Below are positions 1 to 6,081 of a DNA stretch of 11,059 bases, piece by piece (positions within the stretch are counted from its first letter, which is position 1; each line of letters starts with the position of its first letter). A model generated the notes under the pieces. It did no database searches, was not told the origin of the DNA, and was given only the letters and a program-made list of their open reading frames with translations. The position numbers and the translations under genes were made by a program. Source of the DNA: DASTCC01 sp035711465 (GTDB lineage Bacteria > Acidobacteriota > Vicinamibacteria > Vicinamibacterales > SCN-69-37); contig DASTCC010000233.1 of the NCBI GenBank assembly GCA_035711465.1, positions 1 to 11,059 on the forward strand. Direction: 5' to 3'.

Positions 1-884
1 GATCGATCCTCTTTTACATCGCGCTGGTACTCGCGCTCGTCCTGGTCTCGTACATCGGCGTCGTCCGCAACGGCTCGCGGCGGTGGTTCTCGCTCGGCGG
101 CTTCTCGCTGCAGCCGTCGGAGTTCGGCCGCATCACGCTGGCGCTGGTGCTGGCGATGTACTACGGCGGCGCGCGGCGCAACGCGCGCTCGATGGGCGAT
201 CTGGCCGTCGGCGCGCTCTTCCTCGGCATTCTCGCCCTGCTGATTCTGCGCCAGCCCGATCTCGGCACGGCGGCGACGCTCGTGCCGGTCTACCTCGGCG
301 TCATCTTCGTCGCCGGCCTGCGGACCAAGTGGCTGATGATCACGGCCCTCGTCGTCGCGATGCTCTCGCCGATCATCTGGACCTACGGCCTCGAGGACTA
401 CCAGAAGGGCCGCATCGAGACCTTCCTCGACCCGGCCAAGGATCCGAGAGGCGCCGGCTACCAGCAGATCCAGGCGAAGATCACCGTCGGCTCGGGCGGC
501 CTGCTCGGCAAGGGCTTCGGCCAGGGCACCCAGGCCGGCTACGGCTTCCTGCCGGTCGCGTTCAACGACTTCGTGTTCTCGGCCTACGCGGAGGAGTACG
601 GCTTCGTCGGCGTGCTCGTCGCGCTGGCGCTCTATCTGTTCGTGATGATCAGGAGCCTGGACGCCGCCAGCATGGCGCGCGACCGGGTCGGCGCCTTCCT
701 GGTCGTCGCGATCCTCTCGGGGTTCACCTTTCAGGTGTTGTACAACATCACCATGTCGGCGGGGCTGGCCCCGGTCAAAGGGTTGACCCTGCCGCTCATG
801 AGTTATGGCGGGTCGTCGCTGATTGCGACGTTCGCCGGTTTCGGCCTCATCCTCAACGTGCGGATGCGGCGTTTCACGAATTAG
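1..884 (+). CDS. rodA: RodA, SEDS-family peptidoglycan glycosyltransferase (3' part, 5' end outside window)
   Basis: Membrane glycosyltransferase that polymerises lipid II into glycan strands during lateral wall growth, working with a class B penicillin-binding protein. The reading frame is open from base 3 to the TAG at 882-884 (293 visible codons); the N-terminal membrane segments lie outside. In fragment numbering, visible SEDS hallmarks are the Arg-Arg-Trp stretch (26-28) followed by QPSE (37-40), a large extracytoplasmic loop with GSGGLLGKGFGQGTQ, the LP...NDF segment with the presumed catalytic Asp189 (bases 567-569), and the C-terminal PLMSYGGSSL motif before the last helix. The motif order favours RodA over FtsW, as does the RNase E/G gene next door, since rng genes often lie by mre/mrd shape genes. 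One oddity: the usual His-Thr-Asp-Phe around the catalytic Asp reads Phe-Asn-Asp-Phe. An FtsW assignment is the main alternative. Confidence 0.9.
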   Translation, partial: SILFYIALVLALVLVSYIGVVRNGSRRWFSLGGFSLQPSEFGRITLALVLAMYYGGARRNARSMGDLAVGALFLGILALLILRQPDLGTAATLVPVYLGVIFVAGLRTKWLMITALVVAMLSPIIWTYGLEDYQKGRIETFLDPAKDPRGAGYQQIQAKITVGSGGLLGKGFGQGTQAGYGFLPVAFNDFVFSAYAEEYGFVGVLVALALYLFVMIRSLDAASMARDRVGAFLVVAILSGFTFQVLYNITMSAGLAPVKGLTLPLMSYGGSSLIATFAGFGLILNVRMRRFTN

Positions 885-947
885 GAGGATCGCCGCTGAT
901 GCCGCTGCCGTGGATCACCGCGCCCGCGACCTCCTGGAGCTATCGGC

Positions 948-2570
948 ATGACCAAGGAGATGATCATCTCCTCGACGCCCCACGAGACACGGGTCGCGAT
1001 CATCGAGGACGATCAAGTCGTAGAAATCTTCATCGAACGGGAGCACTCGCGCGGCGTCGTCGGTAACGTCTACAAGGGCCGCGTCTCGAAGGTCCTGCCC
1101 GGCATGCAGTCGGCGTTCGTCGATATCGGACTCGAACGCGATGCGTTCCTGTACGTCTCGGACGTCATCAGCCCGACCGAGGAAGCCCTCGAAGACGAGG
1201 ACGACGACGTCGATGCCCTTCCGGAGCCGGCCGTGGAGCCGACGGCGGGCGGCGAAGCGCCGGCGGAGGCGAACGGCGACGCCGCGGCCGCGGGCGCCGC
1301 GCCGCGCCAGGAGACCAAGAAGCCGCGCGATCGCGAGCGCCAGCCGCCCAACGCCAAGATCGAAGACCTGCTGAAGGAAGGGCAGGAGATCGTCGTCCAG
1401 GTCGTCAAGGAGCCGCTCGGCACGAAGGGCGCGCGCATCACCTCGCACCTCAGCCTGCCCGGGCGTTTCCTGGTCTACATGCCGACGGTCGACCACATCG
1501 GCGTGTCGCGGAAGATCGACGCGCGCGAGGAGCGCCGCCGGCTGCGCGGCATCGTCCAGAAGTTCCGCGAGCAGTCGGGCCTGCCCGGCGGCGTCATCAT
1601 CCGCACCGCGGCCTCGAACCGCTCCGAAGAGGATCTGCTGACCGACCTGACCTATTTCCAGCAGGTCTGGAACGAGATGCAGCGGCGTCGGGAGTCCGAG
1701 CGGACGCCGGCCGTGCTCTTCCGCGAAGAGAGTCTCGTCACCAAGCTGCTGCGTGACTTCCTCACCGAGCAGTTCACGGCCATCCGCATCGACGACGAGG
1801 CCGAGTACCGCCGCGTGTCGACGTTCATCGGCCGGATCATGCCGAGCATGCTCGGCCGGGTGAAGCACTACACCAAGGACTATCCGATCTTCGACGAGTA
1901 CGGCGTCCAGGGCGAGATCGACAAGGCGCTGCGCAGCAAGGTCTGGCTGAAGTCGGGCGGCTACATCGTCATCAACCAGACCGAAGCGCTGGTCGCCATC
2001 GACGTCAACACCGGCCGCTACGTCGGCAAGAAGTCGGCCGGCCGGCTCGAGGACACCATCGTCAAGACCAACCTCGAGGCCGCGAAGGAGATCATCCGGC
2101 AGATCCGGCTCCGCGACCTCGGCGGCATCATCGTCCTCGACTTCATCGACATGGAGGAGAAGAAGAACCGCCAGAAGGTCGCACAGGCCGTCGAGCAGGA
2201 ACTGCGCAAGGACCGCGCCCCCTCGAAGTCGGTGCAGGTCTCGGACTTCGGGCTGATCATCGTCACCCGTAAGCGGGTGAAGAGCAGCCTCGAGCGTCAG
2301 CTGACGGAGCCCTGCCCGTATTGCTCGGGCACCGGGACAATCAAGACGAGCGCGACGATCTGCTACGACATCCTCACGGAAGTGAAGAAAGTGAGCGGCG
2401 ACCTGGACGGCTACAGCCTGGTGCTGCGGGTCAACCCGGAGATCGCGCGGGCGCTGCGCGACGAGAGCCGCAGCGTCTTCCGCGAGCTCGAGGGCGCGGT
2501 CGGCCGCCCGGTGACCGTCCGGTCCGACGATCAATTGCACCACGAGCAGTTCGATCTGATGGCGATATAA
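948..2570 (+). CDS. rng: Ribonuclease E/G family endoribonuclease
   Basis: Single-strand endoribonuclease for rRNA maturation and mRNA turnover, cytoplasmic. The 540 residues hold an N-terminal S1 RNA-binding domain starting near residue 38 (NVYKGRV), the RNase H-like and 5'-sensor regions, then the DNase I-like catalytic core. Mg-binding residues expected from E. coli RNase E are present: Asp352 and Asn354 in AIDVN, and Asp398 in GGIIVLDFIDM. The zinc-link is CPYC (456-459) followed by SGTGT. There is no long C-terminal degradosome scaffold, so the size is close to RNase G. Residues about 78-135 are an acidic, Ala/Pro-rich low-complexity insert inside the S1 domain. ATG 948 is chosen because GGAG lies 8 nt upstream and an in-frame TGA at 897-899 leaves no earlier start. 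It follows rodA by 63 bp and is probably co-transcribed. E and G cannot be separated from sequence alone. Confidence 0.96.
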   Translation: MTKEMIISSTPHETRVAIIEDDQVVEIFIEREHSRGVVGNVYKGRVSKVLPGMQSAFVDIGLERDAFLYVSDVISPTEEALEDEDDDVDALPEPAVEPTAGGEAPAEANGDAAAAGAAPRQETKKPRDRERQPPNAKIEDLLKEGQEIVVQVVKEPLGTKGARITSHLSLPGRFLVYMPTVDHIGVSRKIDAREERRRLRGIVQKFREQSGLPGGVIIRTAASNRSEEDLLTDLTYFQQVWNEMQRRRESERTPAVLFREESLVTKLLRDFLTEQFTAIRIDDEAEYRRVSTFIGRIMPSMLGRVKHYTKDYPIFDEYGVQGEIDKALRSKVWLKSGGYIVINQTEALVAIDVNTGRYVGKKSAGRLEDTIVKTNLEAAKEIIRQIRLRDLGGIIVLDFIDMEEKKNRQKVAQAVEQELRKDRAPSKSVQVSDFGLIIVTRKRVKSSLERQLTEPCPYCSGTGTIKTSATICYDILTEVKKVSGDLDGYSLVLRVNPEIARALRDESRSVFRELEGAVGRPVTVRSDDQLHHEQFDLMAI

Positions 2571-2571
2571 T
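2566..2571 (+). promoter_or_regulatory. Candidate sigma-70 -10 element (TATAAT) for the secreted-protein gene
   Basis: A perfect TATAAT overlaps the RNase gene's TAA stop codon. Such a hexamer is rare by chance in DNA this GC-rich, and it sits 110 bp before a gene that needs a promoter. The weak point is the -35: TTGCAC at 2535-2540 is 25 nt away, too far for normal spacing, and nothing convincing lies at 17 nt. There is no TGn extension. A start near 2578 would give a leader of about 100 nt. Confidence 0.35.
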
Positions 2572-2579
2572 CAAGCCAC

Positions 2580-2607
2580 GGAACTGCTTGTGGTGACGCA
2601 GGGTCAG
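2580..2607 (+). promoter_or_regulatory. Candidate ECF sigma promoter (GGAACT-N16-GGTCAG)
   Basis: GGAACT at 2580-2585 and GGTCAG at 2602-2607 are separated by 16 nt. The -35 carries the GGAAC core common to many ECF sigma promoters, and the pair has the same spacing as the element before the ECF sigma gene in this window (GGAACC-N16-CGTTTA); both share GT at the second and third -10 positions. The predicted start near 2614 gives a leader of about 67 nt to the ATG at 2681. This is a motif match by eye only. Confidence 0.35.
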
Positions 2608-2680
2608 GCGCGCCCGCATGGGTGCAGCCGGGCGAGTCGTGCGTCAGGACGAGTGGCGTTCTGGATTAGTGGAGGTCCGC

Positions 2681-3112
2681 ATGCTTCGAAGACCGCTGGT
2701 CGCGCATCTACTCGTGGTGGCGCTGATCGCCGCGTTCGCCGGCACTGCCGCGTTCGCGCAAACCGGTACGACGTCGCTCGGCTCCGCGCGTCTCCCCCGC
2801 GCGGTCGTTGCCAATGGCCAACCGCTGGCGGCAGGGACGTATACGATTCGCCTGACGAACGAGTCGCCCTCGGCGGTGGTCGGCCAGACGCCGGCTGAGT
2901 CCAGGTGGGTCGAGTTCGTCCAGGGCGGCCAGGTGAAGGGCAAGGAAGTAGCGACGGTGCTCACCGGTGAGGAAGCCAAGAGCGTCGTCAAGGGCAAGCG
3001 TCCGGCCGCCGGCGCCGCGCAGGTCGAGCTGCTCAAGGGCGAAGAGTACGTCCGTGTCTGGGTAAACCGCGGTGGCACGAACTACCTGGTGCACCTGGCG
3101 GTGGCCAAGTAG
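2681..3112 (+). CDS. Small secreted protein of unknown function
   Basis: I cannot assign a function. The 143 residues begin with a clear Sec signal peptide: Arg3-Arg4, a hydrophobic stretch about 6-24, and a likely cut after AFA (24-26), leaving a mature protein of about 117 residues. The mature part lacks Cys and looks beta-rich, with the phrase LAAGTYTIRLTN (49-60) resembling the start of small beta-sandwich domains, a Lys/Glu-rich middle, and a C-terminal strand pattern ending NYLVHLAVAK. Similar short secreted proteins seem common in Acidobacteriota (recollection, not a search). ATG 2681 is preferred over ATG 2618 because GGAGG at 2671-2675 is 5 nt upstream and the signal peptide begins exactly there. 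It is separated from the RNase gene by 110 bp with two promoter candidates and is followed by a strong terminator, so it may be its own transcript. Confidence 0.8.
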   Translation: MLRRPLVAHLLVVALIAAFAGTAAFAQTGTTSLGSARLPRAVVANGQPLAAGTYTIRLTNESPSAVVGQTPAESRWVEFVQGGQVKGKEVATVLTGEEAKSVVKGKRPAAGAAQVELLKGEEYVRVWVNRGGTNYLVHLAVAK

Positions 3113-3140
3113 CGCCCCACCAGCCGCGCGTCGGGACTGA

Positions 3141-3170
3141 ACAGGGCGCCAACAGGCGCCCTGTTTTATT
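3141..3170 (+). terminator. Intrinsic terminator after the secreted-protein gene
   Basis: A perfect 10-bp inverted repeat, ACAGGGCGCC (3141-3150) and GGCGCCCTGT (3155-3164), encloses the loop AACA and is followed by the T-rich tract TTTTATT. It ends the + strand unit. The tract overlaps the TAA stop (3166-3168) of the convergent DUF4097 gene. Read on the - strand the same stem has no U-run after it, so it is probably efficient in one direction only. Confidence 0.9.
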
Positions 3171-4293
3171 TTCTGGCGAGGATGACCGAGCCGCTGAACG
3201 TCGTCGCCACGACGGTGGCGCCGCCGTCGCCGAACGTCGCGCGCATGGCGCGCCGGCTCTGGTTGGTGACCTTCAGATTCATCGCCGCGTCGGGACGAAT
3301 CGAGCCCGAGTAGGTCGTCGCCTGGAGGTCGAATCCTGTGTCGCCCGCGAAGGTGAGGCGCAGCGTGCCGCTGTTGCTCTGGAACTCGTAGCGGCCGTTG
3401 CGGCAGAGCGTGCCGTCGAAGGTGATGTCGCCCGACGTCGACTTGAGCGACGCCGCCGCGCTGGCGACGCCGCTCGCGAGCACGTCGCCGACGATGCTGT
3501 CGATCGACACGCGGTCGGCCTTGAGGCCGCGGATGGTGACGTCGCCGCTCATCGTGCCGGCCTCGAGCGATCCGTCGCTGCCGACGTTGGTGAGCACGAT
3601 GTCGCCCGACGCGCTCTTGGCGCTGCTCAAGCGGGTCACGTCCTGCAGCGAGACATCGCCGCTGATGACTTCGACGGATGTCGCGCCGCTGATGCCGGTG
3701 ACGCGGACGTCGCCGGAGATCGAGGTGATGACCAGTGCGGTGCCGGCCGGCGCCGTCACCTGGTAGTCGACGTCGACCGAGTACCCCGGCTGACGCTCGT
3801 TGGGGTACTGCGTCTCCACCACGGCGCGGTTGCCGCGTTCGGTGACGACGGCCTTCACGCGATCGAGGCCGCGCTGTGCGTCCTCGCTGGTCCGGCCGTG
3901 CGAGGTGCGGATGATCTCGATCGAGGCGCGGGTGCCGCTGCCGGCCGTCACCGTGATGTCGCCCGAGATGTTCTTGAGCTCGAGTTGGCCGTTGGCGCCG
4001 AGCGCCAGCGTGTGCGTCTCGCGCGCGGTTTGTTGCGCTCGGAAGTTGCGATTCTGCCCGGTCGCGAAGGCATCGGTCCGGGTGACGCGATTGAGCTCGG
4101 TCATCACGTCCCGGAACGCCGCCGCGGTCTCACGCCGGATCTCGCGCTCGACGACGTGCGCGGCGGCACGCAACTCGGCGACGATCTCGACCGGCACCCG
4201 GATCTCGACGCGCACGTCCTGCGCCGCGGCGATCGCCGGCAGACCTGCCAGCGCCAGACATACCAGCGACGTCGTCCGCGTGCGGGGGCTCAT
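3166..4293 (-). CDS. Secreted DUF4097-family beta-repeat protein
   Basis: Predicted extracytoplasmic protein of 375 residues. A signal peptide (Arg4, Arg6, hydrophobic 9-24, likely cut after IAAA at residue 24) is followed by a charged, probably helical segment (about 28-75) and then a long beta-repeat region. That region repeats Ser-Gly-Asp at 110, 193, 211, 229, 249 and 287, with variants VGD 268, SGT 308, SGS 329 and SGS 367; from 193 on the spacing is 18-21 residues, as in DUF4097 putative-adhesin repeats that stack as a beta-solenoid. The start is ATG 4293, with AAGGAG 11 nt upstream and the signal peptide directly after it. The gene starts 23 nt after the anti-sigma stop, so it is the last gene of an ECF cassette. 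The helix-plus-DUF4097 layout recalls LiaX, an envelope-stress sentinel of Enterococcus. An envelope-stress role here is inference. Confidence 0.85.
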   Translation of the reverse strand: MSPRTRTTSLVCLALAGLPAIAAAQDVRVEIRVPVEIVAELRAAAHVVEREIRRETAAAFRDVMTELNRVTRTDAFATGQNRNFRAQQTARETHTLALGANGQLELKNISGDITVTAGSGTRASIEIIRTSHGRTSEDAQRGLDRVKAVVTERGNRAVVETQYPNERQPGYSVDVDYQVTAPAGTALVITSISGDVRVTGISGATSVEVISGDVSLQDVTRLSSAKSASGDIVLTNVGSDGSLEAGTMSGDVTIRGLKADRVSIDSIVGDVLASGVASAAASLKSTSGDITFDGTLCRNGRYEFQSNSGTLRLTFAGDTGFDLQATTYSGSIRPDAAMNLKVTNQSRRAMRATFGDGGATVVATTFSGSVILARK

Positions 4294-4316
4294 CACGTGC
4301 GGGGCTCCTTGATGGG

Positions 4317-5051
4317 TCAGGACGACTTCTTGCTGATGCCCGCCGCCGACTGCGCGGCGCCTTCGGCATCGCCCAGACGCATGTCGTTGATCAGGACCAT
4401 CGTCGCCTGCAGCACGCCGACCTTGCGCCGCAGCGCCTCGAGGAGACTGTCGCGGGCCGGCCCGCTGGTCGGATCCTGCGCCAGCGCCGTCCGGCTTTCC
4501 GCGATCGCCTGATCGACCACGGCCAGGTTGTTCAGCAGCGCCGAGGCGACCTGCGCCTCCTCCGGCCGGGCGTTGTCCTTCGCCAGGGTCTGCAGATCGG
4601 TAATCGCCTTCTCGAGCGCGGCGCTGAGCTGTTCGACCACGGCCTCGACGCCGGGCGCGACGCCGGCGCTGGCGGTCGTCGTCGCCGCCGGCTCTTCGGC
4701 CGGCGGGGCGGTGAATTGAGAGACCGCATAGGCGCCGAGCGTGACGACGACGATGGCCGCGGCGAGGCTGATCCACTGCTTGAGCGCGCCGCGGTCGCGC
4801 GACGACGTCGCCGCGAGCGCGGCGGGCGCCTCGAGCCGCACCTGACCGGCGACTTCGAGCCAGATGTGATCGGGCGGCTGCATCGGGCCGAGCGACCGCC
4901 CGGCATCGCGCACGCGCTGCAGGTCGTGGAGCAGTCCTGCACAGGCGTCGCAGGTCGCGAGGTGCGCGCGGAGCTCCGCCTCGTCGGCCGGGCCGAGGTC
5001 GGCATCGGCGAGCAGGCTCAAGCGTGGGCGGAGGTCGTCACATCGCGTCAT
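4317..5051 (-). CDS. Zinc-finger anti-sigma factor, single-pass membrane protein
   Basis: Likely holds the adjacent ECF sigma factor inactive at the membrane until a signal arrives. The 244 residues contain an N-terminal zf-HC2/ZAS-type zinc finger with His30-x3-Cys34-x2-Cys37 and a possible extra ligand Cys4, a cytoplasmic linker, one membrane segment at about 93-113, a Pro/Ala/Thr-rich stretch, and an outer domain (about 132-230) that reads as Ala/Leu-rich helices, possibly coiled coil. The outer domain matches no sensor family I recognise. The start is ATG 5051, 28 nt after the sigma gene stop; the DUF4097 gene begins 23 nt after its TGA. Order and spacing are those of a sigma/anti-sigma operon. 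Confidence is high for the class and low for the signal sensed. Confidence 0.9.
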   Translation of the reverse strand: MTRCDDLRPRLSLLADADLGPADEAELRAHLATCDACAGLLHDLQRVRDAGRSLGPMQPPDHIWLEVAGQVRLEAPAALAATSSRDRGALKQWISLAAAIVVVTLGAYAVSQFTAPPAEEPAATTTASAGVAPGVEAVVEQLSAALEKAITDLQTLAKDNARPEEAQVASALLNNLAVVDQAIAESRTALAQDPTSGPARDSLLEALRRKVGVLQATMVLINDMRLGDAEGAAQSAAGISKKSS

Positions 5052-5079
5052 CGTTCATCCCGCTTCGCGTCGAACGCGG

Positions 5080-5634
5080 TCAATCCCGCTTCGCTGCCAG
5101 CACGCCGCGCAGGCGCATCCGCGCCTTGTGCAGCTGCGACTTCGAGGTGCCGTCCGAGATGCCCAGCAACCCGGCGATCTCGCGGTGCTCGAAACCCTCC
5201 ACGTCGTGGAGCACGAACACCGTCCGGCACCCCGGCGGCAGCGTCGCCAGGGCGCGTTCGAGGTCTAGACGATCTACGACGCCGAGAATCGCTCCGCTGC
5301 TCGCGGTGTTGCCGTCCGGCTCGTCGTCGATCGGATCGCTGACCTGGGCGAACCGCGCGCTCTTGCTGCGCAGGTAGTCCAGGCACAGATTCGTCGCCAT
5401 TCGGAACAGCCACGTTCCCAGCGCCGACTCGCCTTTGTAGAGTCCGAGCTTTCGATGGGCGGTCAGAAAGATCTCCTGGAGGAGATCTTCAGCCTCGGTC
5501 CGACCCACCAGACGGCAGGCGAGCCCGAACAATCGCGGCGAGTGGGTCCGGTACAGCTCCTCGAACGCGCCCGGGCTGTTGCTTCGGCACCGCTCGGCCA
5601 GTGCGAGATCGGCGTGCCGCACAGCCTCGTTCAT
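5080..5634 (-). CDS. ECF-type RNA polymerase sigma factor
   Basis: Directs RNA polymerase to a stress or envelope regulon. The 184-residue protein has only sigma regions 2 and 4, as expected for ECF factors. Region 2 spans about 22-92, with AEDLLQEIFLTAHR (2.2) and TWLFRMATNLCLDYLR (2.4). A short acidic linker follows, then region 4 at about 124-178 with LPPGCRTVFVLHDVEGF and a helix-turn-helix through GISDGTSKSQLHKARMRLR. ATG 5634 is chosen because the protein then starts just before region 2 as usual; an in-frame GTG at 5700 would add 22 Pro-rich residues and cannot be excluded, and neither has a clear ribosome binding site. It heads the sigma/anti-sigma/DUF4097 cassette and has an ECF-like promoter upstream, suggesting it activates its own gene. 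Confidence 0.95.
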   Translation of the reverse strand: MNEAVRHADLALAERCRSNSPGAFEELYRTHSPRLFGLACRLVGRTEAEDLLQEIFLTAHRKLGLYKGESALGTWLFRMATNLCLDYLRSKSARFAQVSDPIDDEPDGNTASSGAILGVVDRLDLERALATLPPGCRTVFVLHDVEGFEHREIAGLLGISDGTSKSQLHKARMRLRGVLAAKRD

Positions 5635-5728
5635 CTGCTTAGACGGCGGTCCGGCAGCCGGGCGTTGCCGCAGCGATTCGGGGGGTGAAAGACCGTGCAC
5701 GATTGGCCTGCATCGACGTTTCGTAGGG

Positions 5729-5756
5729 TAAACGTTCGCTGACGACCATCGGTTCC
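5729..5756 (-). promoter_or_regulatory. ECF-type promoter of the sigma cassette (GGAACC-N16-CGTTTA)
   Basis: On the - strand GGAACC (5756-5751) and CGTTTA (5734-5729) are separated by exactly 16 nt, matching the usual ECF layout of a GGAAC-type -35 and a CGT-containing -10. The predicted start is near 5722-5720, giving a leader of about 86 nt to ATG 5634 or about 20 nt to GTG 5700. The position directly upstream of an ECF sigma gene fits autoregulation. Confidence 0.65.
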
Positions 5757-5766
5757 GTGGCCGTCG

Positions 5767-6081
5767 CTACCGGCGCGGCCGGCCGGGCCAAACCACCCGC
5801 GCGAAGTCGACGACCCGCTGCCGGCGAACGGCCACGCCCTCGGCCGCCAGGAGCCCGGCCTTGAGTCCCGACGCGCCGCCATAGCCGCCGAGGCGGCCGC
5901 CGGCGGCGATGACTCGATGATACGGGAGGCCCGGGCGCGACGCGCGGCTCATGATGTTGCCGACGGCGCGCGCCGCTCCGGGCCGGCCGGCCATCGCCGC
6001 CACGTCCCCGTACGTCGCCACGCGCCCGACCGGGATACGGCTGACGACGCGGAGGACGCGTTGCTCGAATGTGGCCCGCAT
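5767..6081 (-). CDS. Alkyltransferase-like (ATL) DNA-binding protein, MGMT fold without the catalytic Cys
   Basis: Belongs to the DNA-binding domain family of O6-alkylguanine-DNA alkyltransferases. The 104 residues show the conserved VATYGDVA (Tyr24), the Arg-finger region ARAVGNIM (Arg39), and the active-site loop PYHRVI with Tyr54 (codon at 5922-5920) where true alkyltransferases have Cys in PCHRVI. GGRLGGYGG follows. ATL proteins with Trp, Ala or other residues at this place bind O6-alkylguanine but do not repair it; they flag it for nucleotide excision repair. Length and lack of the N-terminal domain also fit ATL. The ATG overlaps the phosphatase stop in TGATG, so translation is probably coupled to that gene. 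It is the last gene of the leftward unit; no clear terminator follows before the sigma promoter 10 bp on. Confidence 0.9.
   Translation of the reverse strand: MRATFEQRVLRVVSRIPVGRVATYGDVAAMAGRPGAARAVGNIMSRASRPGLPYHRVIAAGGRLGGYGGASGLKAGLLAAEGVAVRRQRVVDFARVVWPGRPRR

Noticed and set aside
915..2543. Long open frame on the - strand opposite the RNase gene
   Set aside because: High GC content leaves few stops in opposing frames; the translation is a low-complexity Arg/Asp/Leu/Ala mix with no domain, and the + strand frame is a clear RNase E/G.
2535..2571. TTGCAC with TATAAT as a complete sigma-70 promoter
   Set aside because: The spacing of 25 nt is too long for normal sigma-70 promoters; only the -10 was kept.
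4294..4776. Upstream extension of the DUF4097 gene by 161 codons
   Set aside because: The extension overlaps the anti-sigma gene, is Arg-rich nonsense, and the signal peptide plus AAGGAG place the start at 4293.
5635..5700. GTG 5700 as the sigma factor start
   Set aside because: It adds 22 Pro-rich residues not typical of ECF factors; kept only as an alternative because neither start has a good ribosome binding site.
5767..6081. Active O6-methylguanine-DNA methyltransferase
   Set aside because: The catalytic Cys is replaced by Tyr54 and the N-terminal domain is missing.
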